Shown here: positions 8,599 to 17,171 of the stretch, one piece after another
How positions within the stretch are numbered: the stretch's first letter is position 1
How the letters are laid out: every line of letters starts with the position of its first letter
NCBI GenBank assembly: GCA_017461285.1
Contig: JAFTYS010000015.1
Coordinates: 1 to 26,843 of the forward strand
Source: Bacteroidales bacterium
Lineage (GTDB): Bacteria; Bacteroidota; Bacteroidia; Bacteroidales; UBA932
DNA length: 26,843 bases
Direction: 5' to 3'
Program-made: the position numbers and the translations under genes
The notes under the pieces: generated by a model
Database searches by the model: none
What the model was told of the DNA's origin: nothing
Seen by the model: the letters and a program-made list of their open reading frames with translations, nothing else

Positions 8599-9642
8599 CT
8601 ATCGCTGTTTCCAGCGGTTTCTGATGCCAAAGTGCTCGCAATAGCGGTCGTACAGATGTCCCGCCTGGGAATATTCAGAGTTCGGCGACATGAAATGCGA
8701 GAATTCGAAAGTGATAGCCCCGTCCATTCCTGCTCTGCGTGCCATATCCATCTTGAGGAGGAGCTTCTCCCACTTTATCGGAAGGAAGCGTATCGGCATG
8801 TCGCGGTCGAATGATTCGAAATTGGTCCAGCATTTCATGCCGTACTTGTCTGCAAGCTTCTTGTTAACGACGAGATAGTCATAGAGTTCATGATAGTCCA
8901 CCTGACCGTCCTGAAAGGCAAGGATGTCCACGACACCCTCAAGATTGCCCAGAATCTCATTCCACTCATATTCATGTTCCGAGACAGTCGTGGCCTTGTC
9001 GCCCCACATGACCTGATCGGTCTTTACGCCATGGATATATGGAGAAACCATGGTCGGAAGATTGCCGGAAACTTCTTTCGCGTGTTTCCCGACCTCAGCA
9101 TATATCTTCGTCATGTTCTTCGTCCTGCGGCTTACCTCCTGAGACAGGTACCAGCCCTGAAATGACTTATGGTGCCCGTACTTGGCCCATACCTCATCAA
9201 TGAGCTTGACATTCAGGTCAATTTCCTTCATGTACTCGCCTTCTATCCAATACTTTCCGGAATCATACATTCCGAAGTAGAAGGCCATGTCATGCTTGTC
9301 CGCAAGACAGAGGAACATCTCCACAAGATCCACCGGAGGATAGTATACATCTTCTGTCGCCAGAATCGACTCGAACGGAGCTGCTATCCAGCGGCCGAGG
9401 CCGGCACGGATCAGTACGACGGTGTTGATTCCCATGTCCTTCATGGCACGGAAATCCTTGTCCCATTCCTCAACACCCCAGTTCTGATGCGGGATGTCCC
9501 AGCTTATCTCATCCAGGAATGTAGCATTGATCGGCATTCCCTTCAAGGCTTCCGGAGTCTCGAACCGACTGTTCGTGAATCCGCATCTGCTGCATGATAT
9601 TGTCAGTAAAGCAACAAGAATCATTGAAAGTATCTTATTCAT
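8599..9642 (-). CDS. DUF4434-type TIM-barrel lipoprotein (paralog of the gene at 23675)
   Basis: A 347-residue lipoprotein; the signal MNKILSMILV... ends LTISC with Cys17, which favours the ATG at 9642 over one 15 bases upstream. The mature part aligns over its whole length with the protein at 23675-24757, at about half identical residues by eye. Shared blocks include FLDEIS-DIPHQNWG, YLS-E-SR, AFQDG, ADKYGM-CW, FDRDMPI-FLPIK and AITFEF-HF. Acidic residues at predicted strand ends (Glu169, Asp245, Glu276, Glu313) are kept in both, as expected for a TIM-barrel glycosidase, but activity is unproven. It is monocistronic: a terminator for the epimerase gene lies upstream and the convergent small genes lie downstream. 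No clear -7 box was seen upstream. Confidence 0.82.
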   Translation of the reverse strand: MNKILSMILVALLTISCSRCGFTNSRFETPEALKGMPINATFLDEISWDIPHQNWGVEEWDKDFRAMKDMGINTVVLIRAGLGRWIAAPFESILATEDVYYPPVDLVEMFLCLADKHDMAFYFGMYDSGKYWIEGEYMKEIDLNVKLIDEVWAKYGHHKSFQGWYLSQEVSRRTKNMTKIYAEVGKHAKEVSGNLPTMVSPYIHGVKTDQVMWGDKATTVSEHEYEWNEILGNLEGVVDILAFQDGQVDYHELYDYLVVNKKLADKYGMKCWTNFESFDRDMPIRFLPIKWEKLLLKMDMARRAGMDGAITFEFSHFMSPNSEYSQAGHLYDRYCEHFGIRNRWKQR

Positions 9643-9712
9643 ATCAGTGAGTTCCATTTACGTGACTCCAGCTGACTGCATCCGTCTATAAGGAGCCATG
9701 AAAGATTATTAA

Positions 9713-9741
9713 CAAAAAGGGAGGCTTTCGCCAGCCTCCCT
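9713..9741 (-). terminator. intrinsic terminator after the epimerase gene
   Basis: On the minus strand AGGGAGGCT and AGCCTCCCT pair perfectly over 9 bp around a 6-base loop and run into TTTTTG. The stem starts 6 bases after the epimerase stop. It separates the epimerase transcript from the DUF4434 gene at 8599-9642. Confidence 0.9.
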
Positions 9742-9746
9742 GTATA

Positions 9747-10910
9747 TTAAAGTGTTTCGAGTATCTGCCAGATCTGGTAAAGGCCTCTTGGAACATGGAA
9801 GCATCCCTTCCACTTTCCGCCCTTGAGGGTCAGAAGGACCTCTCCGCGACGGTTAAGGTATCCGTACCACTCAGGATATTCCTGATCCTTGAAATGTGTC
9901 CACATGTAGTCGTGGATCTTCTTGAACCACTCGAGGCACTGCTCGTTTCCTGTAAGCTGATATGCCTTGATGAAGCATATCGCTGACTCGAGATGTACCC
10001 ACCAGAGCTTCTGGTCCCATTCGAGCTTCTGCATAGGAGCACCCTTAAGATCCTGGAAATAGAAGATTCCGCCGTACTCCTTGTCCCATCCGAATTCAAC
10101 GACACTGAGGGCGATCTCGACACACTTGTCGATAAGAGCCTTGTCGTTTCTGCGGATGCCGAGGTTCATCATGAACCAGAGAGCCTCAAGGTCATGACCC
10201 GGGTTGATTTCTCTGCCCTCGAAGCAGTCGATAGGAGTTCCGTCCGGAGCCACATTCTCAAGCATCACACCCAGTTCAGGGTAATAGAATACATTCAGAA
10301 TCTCGCTGAGGCACTCGTCAATGGTCTGATCAAGCAATGACTTGTCAGGGAGGATGTTCTCCACCTCAAGAGCCATGTTGCAGATGATCATAGGGAGCGC
10401 GAAGCCCTTCATAGGACGGGTTCCGGGATATGACTTCTCCCAACGTCCCTTCGGGTCATTACGACGATCAAGAATCCTCTGGAAAGTCTTCAGGGCGATC
10501 TCCTTATACTCCTCGCTGCCAGTCGCTTCAGCAAGCTGGGCGAAAGCCATGCAAGCGAATGTATTCGAGAAAATGTTATATGGCTGGATGATAGGCTTTC
10601 CCTCACGGGTCACAGAGAAGTAGAAATCATAGTTGCCGTCATGGGCATACTTCTTCAGGAACTCTGCTCCCTGGATAGCGCAGTCAAGCCATTCCTGCTT
10701 CTTCTCCACCTTGTTATACAGCATTGCGAACATCCACACTTCCCTTCCCTGAAGCCAGATGAACTTATCAGTGTCAAAGACACTTCCGTCACGGTCCAGA
10801 CAGCTGAAATATCCGCCATACTCGTGATCCTGCGACTTTTCAAGCCAGAAAGGAAGCACATTGTCCAAAAGTTCGCTCTTATATTGCTCTGCAAGTTTCT
10901 TGAAATCCAT
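9747..10910 (-). CDS. N-acylglucosamine 2-epimerase (AGE/RENBP family)
   Basis: A 387-residue cytoplasmic (alpha/alpha)6-barrel protein with no signal peptide, expected to interconvert GlcNAc and ManNAc. It keeps the RENBP-type motifs: GGYFSCLDRDG at 32-42, WLQGREVWM at 52-60, NPGHDLEA at 236-243 with His239, KLWWVHLE at 301-308 with His306, and KGGKWKGCFHVPR at 363-375 with His372. The last block resembles mammalian RENBP more than the cellobiose/mannobiose 2-epimerases of the same fold. It lies 136 bases downstream of the phosphodiester glycosidase and ends at a clear terminator. In Bacteroides an epimerase of this family takes part in sialic acid use, but no neuraminate lyase or sialidase is seen here, so the substrate may instead be GlcNAc or ManNAc released from the glycan. 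Confidence 0.9.
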   Translation of the reverse strand: MDFKKLAEQYKSELLDNVLPFWLEKSQDHEYGGYFSCLDRDGSVFDTDKFIWLQGREVWMFAMLYNKVEKKQEWLDCAIQGAEFLKKYAHDGNYDFYFSVTREGKPIIQPYNIFSNTFACMAFAQLAEATGSEEYKEIALKTFQRILDRRNDPKGRWEKSYPGTRPMKGFALPMIICNMALEVENILPDKSLLDQTIDECLSEILNVFYYPELGVMLENVAPDGTPIDCFEGREINPGHDLEALWFMMNLGIRRNDKALIDKCVEIALSVVEFGWDKEYGGIFYFQDLKGAPMQKLEWDQKLWWVHLESAICFIKAYQLTGNEQCLEWFKKIHDYMWTHFKDQEYPEWYGYLNRRGEVLLTLKGGKWKGCFHVPRGLYQIWQILETL

Positions 10911-11046
10911 AATATCTCATATTTTAGATAATCCTTGCGAATTTATAAATTTTTTTTCAAACAACGTCGTGTTTTTTAATCTTTTAACAAATAATGAAGA
11001 CATAAGTCATCCCTACGATAAAAAATTGTAGAGAAGCTCATTTTCA

Positions 11047-12111
11047 TCATTTGAGAATCACCGCACTTGCGACTGCACGCTGTTCTCCTCCGCTGACCTT
11101 GATGGTTTCCTTTCCGTTTACCAACATACACGAAGATCCGCCTCCATCAAGATTGATTGCCTCCACACAGCCTAACTCCTTGAGTATGGATGCAACTTCA
11201 GCAGTAGTCATCCCTGCGACTCCTTCAGTCATATTCCTGCCTTCACAGACAAACATGATCAGCTTCCTGTCCGATGTCACACCGATAGCTGTCCTCGGAT
11301 GTGACGACGTCGGTTCAACACCCCCGACATCAAACATTTCCTCCTTCCAAGTATCCCTGATCTTACCGGCATTGATCAATACCGGACCACCGCCGATTGC
11401 TGTCTCTGCCTCAAAGTTCACCGCTTCCGCAGGGAAAGTCGAAGAAGGGACCTCTAGAGGTGCCTTGTCATATGAGTTGTCAGCAGGAACCTGATACATA
11501 TAATGCTGGCCGCTTGATGCAGCATAAGTCCAGCATGCATCAAACTTACCGTCATTCTTCTGCAGAAAAGCAGCTCTGGTAGGATAATACACCGAAACCC
11601 AGTCCTCTGAAGCATAGTTGATGTTGTAAGCCAATACCTTTCCTTCGCTTACAGCAAGACTTGAAGTGTAATTTCCATCAGACCAGAAAAAATAACCTCC
11701 GTTGATTACGATGGCACCTTTTGATGATTCATATACCTGATCAGGAGTCTGATATGAATCATTGGTCTTGTATGTAAGGTCAGACTTTACGCTCCAGACA
11801 TCCCAGTCTGCAGACTTCATATCGGCTACAGCAATAAATGCAACAGCTGCCTTGCCATGAAGTTCAGACGGAGACTTATAGACATTGATATAATCCGGCA
11901 ATTCTCCATATGCATCACCTACATTACTCCAGCCTAAGTCAATGTATTCCTGATTAGGATCTTCTTCCGGCTGTCCTGGATTCTCCGGCTGTTCTGACGG
12001 ATCCTCCCACGGCCAATCCTCAATTACATTACTTGCACTTCCTTCAGTACATGAAACAAGGTATGACACAAGAGCAACACAGCAGAAGGCTTTGATAATC
12101 TTAACGTTCAT
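11047..12111 (-). CDS. phosphodiester glycosidase lipoprotein (NAGPA/DUF2233 domain)
   Basis: A 354-residue lipoprotein: signal MNVKIIKAFC... ending LVSC at Cys21, then an acidic Pro/Glu-rich linker (about 30-55) placing the domain away from the membrane. The NAGPA domain (PF09992) covers about 85-354: VINGGYFF at 135-142, GGGP at 240-243, HPRTAIG at 271-277, and GMTTAEVASILKELGC leading to NLDGGGSS at 320-327 with Asp322. The family includes the human mannose-6-phosphate uncovering enzyme, which removes GlcNAc from a GlcNAc-1-phospho-6-mannose diester; a Bacteroides ovatus member has a known structure. The frame is open upstream to 12162, but that part encodes the terminator hairpin, so the ATG at 12111 is chosen. 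It lies behind a terminator and has no visible promoter of its own. Confidence 0.88.
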   Translation of the reverse strand: MNVKIIKAFCCVALVSYLVSCTEGSASNVIEDWPWEDPSEQPENPGQPEEDPNQEYIDLGWSNVGDAYGELPDYINVYKSPSELHGKAAVAFIAVADMKSADWDVWSVKSDLTYKTNDSYQTPDQVYESSKGAIVINGGYFFWSDGNYTSSLAVSEGKVLAYNINYASEDWVSVYYPTRAAFLQKNDGKFDACWTYAASSGQHYMYQVPADNSYDKAPLEVPSSTFPAEAVNFEAETAIGGGPVLINAGKIRDTWKEEMFDVGGVEPTSSHPRTAIGVTSDRKLIMFVCEGRNMTEGVAGMTTAEVASILKELGCVEAINLDGGGSSCMLVNGKETIKVSGGEQRAVASAVILK

Positions 12112-12122
12112 ATTCTTCTTTA

Positions 12123-12156
12123 TAAAAAGGCGGACGCCCGTCAAGGACGTCCGCCT
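12123..12156 (-). terminator. intrinsic terminator between the BACON gene and the phosphodiester glycosidase gene
   Basis: The minus strand reads AGGCGGACG, an 11-base loop, CGTCCGCCT, then TTTTTATA. The 9-bp GC-rich stem is perfect and begins 36 bases after the BACON gene stop. The next gene on the same strand starts only 12 bases beyond the T-tract, so this marks either the end of the core PUL operon or a read-through step-down point within it. Confidence 0.88.
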
Positions 12157-12192
12157 GGACATATTATCTCTAATACAGTATCAGAACACTTA

Positions 12193-14004
12193 TTAAAGTT
12201 TAGGGAACTTAACGCAAGTAACTATGTTATAGTTTCCGTCAACAGCATAAAGATACATCGCATCATCCTTGACAAGGAGGCGGCAGTCACCACCACCGTC
12301 ATAAGCTGTATATGCTTCAATTGCTGAAATTTCCCATATGTTGAGCTGATGAACAAGCTTAGCATTGTCAAGATCGGTGATATCAACAAGATAACATCCC
12401 ACATCTGCACCGTCTGCAAATGTTGTGCTCTGGATTGCAGCATACTTCTTTCCGTTGAATTCAGCGACATCGACACCGCTACCACCCTCTGCCCATGTAG
12501 AGAATGTCTTGAATACCTGCTTCCATGTATTGTTGGCAGGGTCAGTGCAAATCTGAAGAGCATATACTCCATCATAAGCGCAATAAGCAAGACCGTCAGA
12601 AAGCTTTGGTCCCATTGGCATTACAACTCCATATCCAGGATACCATACGGTTCCGATACCAGCATCAGGAGCAATCGCGCCACACTTATATGGAGCTACA
12701 GTTCCGTCTGTTATCTCCCAAGCAGCCCAATACTGTGACACCGAAGCGAATGCTGTAACGATACCATTCTTCGTAACGTCACCTGCTGCCCTATAATTAG
12801 AGAGACGGCTCCATATGCCGCCATCATATGATACGAGAGGCTTGACATTGAAATCTGTACCGTTGATTTCGGCATAATAGATTTCTGATGCGCCATAGTC
12901 TCCGAAAGTTCCAAGAATCACATGACCGGCATCATCTGTACAAAGTGAATGATACTGCACGCCATCAATGGTAGTTATTACGCTACCGTCTTCAGGACTC
13001 ATAAGAGTGATTACAGAAGAATTACCCAGAACAAGATATTCATCGTTAAGGATAGAAAGGTTGACCATATTGTTAGTATGGGCTGCTGCAGTATTCAGGA
13101 TACTCTTTTCCCAAAGAAGTTCCGCATGACCTGTCTGATAAATAACGACAAAAGAATCAGCGCCAGGAACATCACCTTTAAGATTTACATATGCTACACG
13201 AGTATCGTATTCTGTAGAAGCTTCCAGTTCAAAATGATATGTGCCATCAGCCTCTGTCATCTTGACCCAATCAACTGCAGGTGCAATTACCTCGAAATCC
13301 TGGTTAGCCTCAAATGTAAAGTCACATTTTCCGCCTTCCTTGCCAACCCATGCTTCTGTTGCAGAGAAACTCCATTCTGGAACGAACTTAGTCTGATCTA
13401 CAGTAATGACTTCTTCAAAGTCACCGCTCTTGATCTTGACGGTAGCAGAACGATCATCATTGATATTCTTGTTCATTGCAACATTAAATAGCACCTTGGT
13501 TGTCTCCAGGCCCTTTGTTGCCACAGGAGTGATCCATTCTGTTGCAGTCTCTGCTATCTCATATTCGTAGTCGATATTAGCCACGACCTCAACCTCAAAC
13601 TGTCCGCCGAATGCATCAAACTCAAATTTGTTCGCAGTTACTGTAAGAGCATCTTTCTGCTTCTGGACGACCTTGATTTCCTTAGAGTCAGCTCCTGCAT
13701 TAAGAGCAAATGTAAAATCACGGTGATCGTTTGTCTCATTCTTGAGCACTGTCACATGGATGGTATTCTCACCTGCTTCACCGCTGGTCGGATTGATAGA
13801 TGCCCAAGAATAATGATTTGTATTGTACTGCTGAACATTCCAGGCACCTGTTGCAGTAAACTTGATTTCAGCAACTCCACCTTCTGTGACAAACTGCTGA
13901 GTCAAGGCAGCCTCTTCGATGGTAATCTTGCCATTGTCCTGATTCAGATCCTGACAAGCCGCTACCATACCTGCAAGGCATACGATTAAAGCTATTCTTT
14001 TCAT
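12193..14004 (-). CDS. surface lipoprotein with three BACON domains and a propeller-like C-terminal half
   Basis: A 603-residue lipoprotein (MKRIALIVCLAGMVAAC, Cys17). Residues about 28-113, 119-205 and 208-290 are three BACON-like Ig domains, seen as repeated blocks ending in KEIKVVQKQKD, EVITVDQTKF and SFVVIYQTGH. BACON domains are common stalk or glycan/mucin-associated modules in Bacteroidota PULs. Residues about 295-603 lack catalytic motifs and show repeated beta-strand blades with Trp/Tyr-rich stretches. This half resembles the C-terminal half of the DUF5018-like protein at 15460-17151. It is the last gene before the terminator at 12123-12156, and 53 bases separate it from the upstream gene. 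A role as surface glycan-binding protein is inferred from position and domains. Confidence 0.8.
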   Translation of the reverse strand: MKRIALIVCLAGMVAACQDLNQDNGKITIEEAALTQQFVTEGGVAEIKFTATGAWNVQQYNTNHYSWASINPTSGEAGENTIHVTVLKNETNDHRDFTFALNAGADSKEIKVVQKQKDALTVTANKFEFDAFGGQFEVEVVANIDYEYEIAETATEWITPVATKGLETTKVLFNVAMNKNINDDRSATVKIKSGDFEEVITVDQTKFVPEWSFSATEAWVGKEGGKCDFTFEANQDFEVIAPAVDWVKMTEADGTYHFELEASTEYDTRVAYVNLKGDVPGADSFVVIYQTGHAELLWEKSILNTAAAHTNNMVNLSILNDEYLVLGNSSVITLMSPEDGSVITTIDGVQYHSLCTDDAGHVILGTFGDYGASEIYYAEINGTDFNVKPLVSYDGGIWSRLSNYRAAGDVTKNGIVTAFASVSQYWAAWEITDGTVAPYKCGAIAPDAGIGTVWYPGYGVVMPMGPKLSDGLAYCAYDGVYALQICTDPANNTWKQVFKTFSTWAEGGSGVDVAEFNGKKYAAIQSTTFADGADVGCYLVDITDLDNAKLVHQLNIWEISAIEAYTAYDGGGDCRLLVKDDAMYLYAVDGNYNIVTCVKFPKL

Positions 14005-14057
14005 ATCAGATATAAATAATCAAATTATCTTAAATTCATAAAACTATCAGAGGAAGT

Positions 14058-15446
14058 CTATTCTTCAAAAGCTTCGAGATATTTGTCGAAAGCTCTCTTG
14101 AATGCATCCCAGTAATCATACATCTTTATATGACAGAGGTCAAATACAAAGAAGCCGTCGCTGGCATTTATGCAGGCATCAACTATTTCGGGAATGATTG
14201 CAGCCTGTCCGCCATTCTCAAAGCCGGACGAATTACCTACATCCGGTCCTCCGGCAAACGGCACATCACCTTTGAACTTTCCGGCAGCCTTGCTGCAGAA
14301 TCCCTGCATCGTCCACTCATTCTTACCCCATATCGAAGTGGCTGAAGCATATGCACCGATGAACATGAAGTCGCAATGGTCTGCGTAGCCGTAATCCTTG
14401 TAATCCTTGGATGCCCACTCATATCCATCAGCAGAAGGATCATATTTCGGGCTTGCCCAATTCACACCGGAAGTATAATAAGACGAATACCATCCTCCCA
14501 CATATGCGCCGAAGCGGATGTCCGGATTTACGGAATGAACCTTGGCTGCAGCCTTCTCAACAAAGTCATGGATTGTCTTCGCACGGAAAGCAAGCCACTG
14601 CTTCTTAAGATTCGTCGGTGTTCCAAGTTCTTCAGTTCCCGGAGCGAATATGTCTGAAGGATAGTTTGCGACAGTATAGCCGATGAAGGATTCGAACTTC
14701 TCGCGAGACTCATCAGAGAAATCACTCATAAGTCCATAATCGTCATATCTGCATCTGTCGAGCACAATACCATCCAGATCATATTCAGCCAGGTCGGCGA
14801 GCATCTGAAGCAGAAACTTCTGCACTTCGCTGTTTGCCGGATTCATGAATCTTGCACCCCAGTCTGTAGAAGCATTGGTCAGATCCATCGTATTTATAAG
14901 ACCTGACTTGGAGTTTATGACCGTTGCCCAGTCCTTCTTGTCGGCATCACGGAACAGCATACCGTCAGTTCCGAGACCATAAGGGCAGAGGCAGCCACCT
15001 ACAAAAGTATTGACGGACGCATTTACTTTCAGTCCTGCTTTATGTCCTTCCTCAATGAAAGCCTGAAGATAATCAAAATCTGCAGTCCTTTCAAGCCATA
15101 CGTAACTTCCTTTCAGCCAGGCATCGACCCTCACGAGAGGATCGGCTACAGCAGACTTGAAAAGCACGTCACCGTTTGTCGGACGGACATCGACAATAAC
15201 GTCAGTGAAACCTACTTCCTTGATACGCGCCAGATCCGCTGCAATCTTGTTGCGGTCATTTGCATAATCATTGAAGTTGGCCGCACAGTCAATCCAGACA
15301 TATCTTGGCTTCGGTCCCTTAACGACAGTCTCTTCATTCTCGCCGGAAGAATCGTTCCAGCTAGGATCCCAAAGAGCATCGTCCTCCTGGCAGGACATTA
15401 GTGCTGCCAGGAACATCGACGCTGCAAAATATTTGAAAATCTTCAT
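14058..15446 (-). CDS. GHL10-like TIM-barrel lipoprotein, copy B
   Basis: A 462-residue lipoprotein with signal ending ALMSC at Cys19 and a short Ser/Glu-rich linker before the domain. The core from about residue 48 follows the glycosyl-hydrolase-like 10 pattern (PF02638/alpha-amylase-like superfamily): RYVWIDC, VIVDVRPTNGDVLFKS at 83-98, then GIVLDRCRYDD at 226-236, where Asp230 sits at the end of a strand as a catalytic residue would. NPDIRFGAYVGGWY at 307-320 and DGFFVFDLCHI at 430-440 follow. It shares these blocks with the protein at 22091-23419. Its start lies 13 bases after the stop of the DUF5018-like gene, in the core operon. The enzyme specificity cannot be read from the sequence. 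Confidence 0.8.
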   Translation of the reverse strand: MKIFKYFAASMFLAALMSCQEDDALWDPSWNDSSGENEETVVKGPKPRYVWIDCAANFNDYANDRNKIAADLARIKEVGFTDVIVDVRPTNGDVLFKSAVADPLVRVDAWLKGSYVWLERTADFDYLQAFIEEGHKAGLKVNASVNTFVGGCLCPYGLGTDGMLFRDADKKDWATVINSKSGLINTMDLTNASTDWGARFMNPANSEVQKFLLQMLADLAEYDLDGIVLDRCRYDDYGLMSDFSDESREKFESFIGYTVANYPSDIFAPGTEELGTPTNLKKQWLAFRAKTIHDFVEKAAAKVHSVNPDIRFGAYVGGWYSSYYTSGVNWASPKYDPSADGYEWASKDYKDYGYADHCDFMFIGAYASATSIWGKNEWTMQGFCSKAAGKFKGDVPFAGGPDVGNSSGFENGGQAAIIPEIVDACINASDGFFVFDLCHIKMYDYWDAFKRAFDKYLEAFEE

Positions 15447-15459
15447 AATCTCTTAACGA

Positions 15460-17151
15460 TTATCTCTTGATGCAATCAGCCGCATATCCACCGATAACCT
15501 GGCTGTTATGATCATAGTAATAGAGCTGGAATGTAAATCCATCTGCAGAAGGAGCAATCACGACGTCACCTGACGCAATTGCATATGAACCTGTCTGGTA
15601 CCATGTGATGGCTCTGTTAGACAGAACTGTTCCAGGAACCAGGGTAACATCGCCTCCGGTTACCTGAGCCTTATCTGTAACATCGTAGAGATAGAGTTCA
15701 GGACCCATACCCCATGCTGGGAAGTGGCTGACAACGAAGAGAGTTACATACTCTACATTGTTGAATGACTTCGCATCAAGACAGTTAGGGTTGAGACCCC
15801 ATCCGGTCATATCTGATGGAATTGCTGCTCCAAGAGTACCGTCACCCTTGATCCATCTGAACTCACTTGGCTCGTACTGTGAAGTGAACCATCCGTCAGC
15901 CATATCAGTAGAAGCTGCAACAACAGTTCCGATGTTTACAGGAGCCTCGCCCCATGTACCAACACCTGAAAGGTCAACAACTGAAGTGTTCACAATAGCT
16001 CCACCCTTGACCTCTACAACTGTAATCGATCCGCTTTCGGTAACGCCTGCAACACCCTCGTTAGTAATCACGATAAGAGCATCACCATCAAGGCTTCCGT
16101 TCACCTTCATCTTGGCACCCATTGGAAGGGCTGTAGAGTTGGTGAATGAGTGATAGAGCTCAGGAGCCACATCAACACCTGTAGATCTCCATATCTTGAA
16201 TTCTTCACCGCCATTAGCGTGGTTGCAGTAAAGGATGTACTTGCCCTCATCATTAGTAACTGAATAAGCCTCAGCAGATCCGAGAGTAACGGTTCCTTCC
16301 TTGACACCGGTCTTGGCATTGAGATAGATTGGAGTCATGCCGTTTGCTGCAACAACAAGCTTACCGTCAACGTATGCCAATGATGGAGCAATGCTCTCTG
16401 TATATGCAGGCATTCCAAGCATAGAAACAGGATCGAAGTTGAAGAGCTGCTCAACTGTATTGGCATTGAATCCCTTCTCGATCTTTTCAGGGAGACCCTT
16501 TGCAACGATATACTCAGTCTTGTCAACTCCATTATGAGCAGTCACAGTGAATGTCACAGGCTCATTATAGCTGCGTACTTCTGCAGGATCTGGAGAAATA
16601 GTCGCATGCGCAGATATCTGGGCAGTCGCAGTACATGCAGAAAGGTCATCTACAGAAATGATGGTAACAGTCTTGGCAGCCTTGTCAATGATACCGGAAA
16701 TAGCCGGATCCTTAAGAGCGAATGTAATGAGTTCGCACTTGTTCGACTTAACTCTCTCACCTGTAATACAGATAGGTCTGCTTTCACCCTGAGCGTTTGT
16801 ATAAGTGAACCAGTTTTCCTGTGTAAGGTCAAGAAGCTGATCTCCAAGGCTAGGTTCGATGATGCAGTTAGGCTGAAGTTCGGCCTGAACCCTTACCTTT
16901 GTCATATATGGAGTAGTCTCATCAAATGATGCCTCCGGATAGTAGTAAGGAATCGGAATGACGAATCTTTCCGCATTCGGATCCTCGATCTGATATCTCA
17001 CAATCTCCGAATCCATAAATGGACCGAATGTAAAGATAGCAGACAGACTGGTGATACCCTGGCGGTCAACGGTAGGCTCCACAAACTGAGGCTTCTGGCA
17101 AGAAGCGAACAGCATCAGGGCACCAGCAATCATTATAAATATCTTTTTCAT
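15460..17151 (-). CDS. DUF5018-like surface lipoprotein in the SusE position
   Basis: A 563-residue lipoprotein (MKKIFIMIAG..., lipobox LFASC with Cys18). The start at 17151 is chosen over an in-frame ATG at 17181, which would overlap the susD stop and spoil the signal peptide; the gap to susD is then 20 bases. Residues about 20-225 look like two Ig-like beta domains of the DUF5018 type (first ending near ITGERVKSN, second with TAQISAHATISP and VTAHNGVDKTEYIVAKG). Residues about 240-563 are a repetitive, beta-rich, propeller-like region related to the C-terminal half of the BACON protein. Proteins at this position after SusD usually bind glycan at the cell surface; that role is inferred here. 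No catalytic motif is visible. Confidence 0.75.
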   Translation of the reverse strand: MKKIFIMIAGALMLFASCQKPQFVEPTVDRQGITSLSAIFTFGPFMDSEIVRYQIEDPNAERFVIPIPYYYPEASFDETTPYMTKVRVQAELQPNCIIEPSLGDQLLDLTQENWFTYTNAQGESRPICITGERVKSNKCELITFALKDPAISGIIDKAAKTVTIISVDDLSACTATAQISAHATISPDPAEVRSYNEPVTFTVTAHNGVDKTEYIVAKGLPEKIEKGFNANTVEQLFNFDPVSMLGMPAYTESIAPSLAYVDGKLVVAANGMTPIYLNAKTGVKEGTVTLGSAEAYSVTNDEGKYILYCNHANGGEEFKIWRSTGVDVAPELYHSFTNSTALPMGAKMKVNGSLDGDALIVITNEGVAGVTESGSITVVEVKGGAIVNTSVVDLSGVGTWGEAPVNIGTVVAASTDMADGWFTSQYEPSEFRWIKGDGTLGAAIPSDMTGWGLNPNCLDAKSFNNVEYVTLFVVSHFPAWGMGPELYLYDVTDKAQVTGGDVTLVPGTVLSNRAITWYQTGSYAIASGDVVIAPSADGFTFQLYYYDHNSQVIGGYAADCIKR

Positions 17152-17171
17152 ATTCTTCTGTCTTTGTTTAA

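Noticed and set aside
9747..10910. Reading the epimerase as cellobiose or mannobiose 2-epimerase
   Set aside because: The blocks GGYFSCLDRDG, NPGHDLEA and KGGKWKGCFHVPR follow RENBP-type N-acylglucosamine 2-epimerases more closely.
11000..11035. Possible hairpin CTACGA-aaaa-TTGTAG after the phosphodiester glycosidase gene
   Set aside because: The stem is about 6 bp with a wobble pair and has no adjacent T-tract on the minus strand, so it is too weak to call.
12112..12162. Upstream start for the phosphodiester glycosidase
   Set aside because: These codons coincide with the terminator stem, and the ATG at 12111 begins a proper lipoprotein signal.
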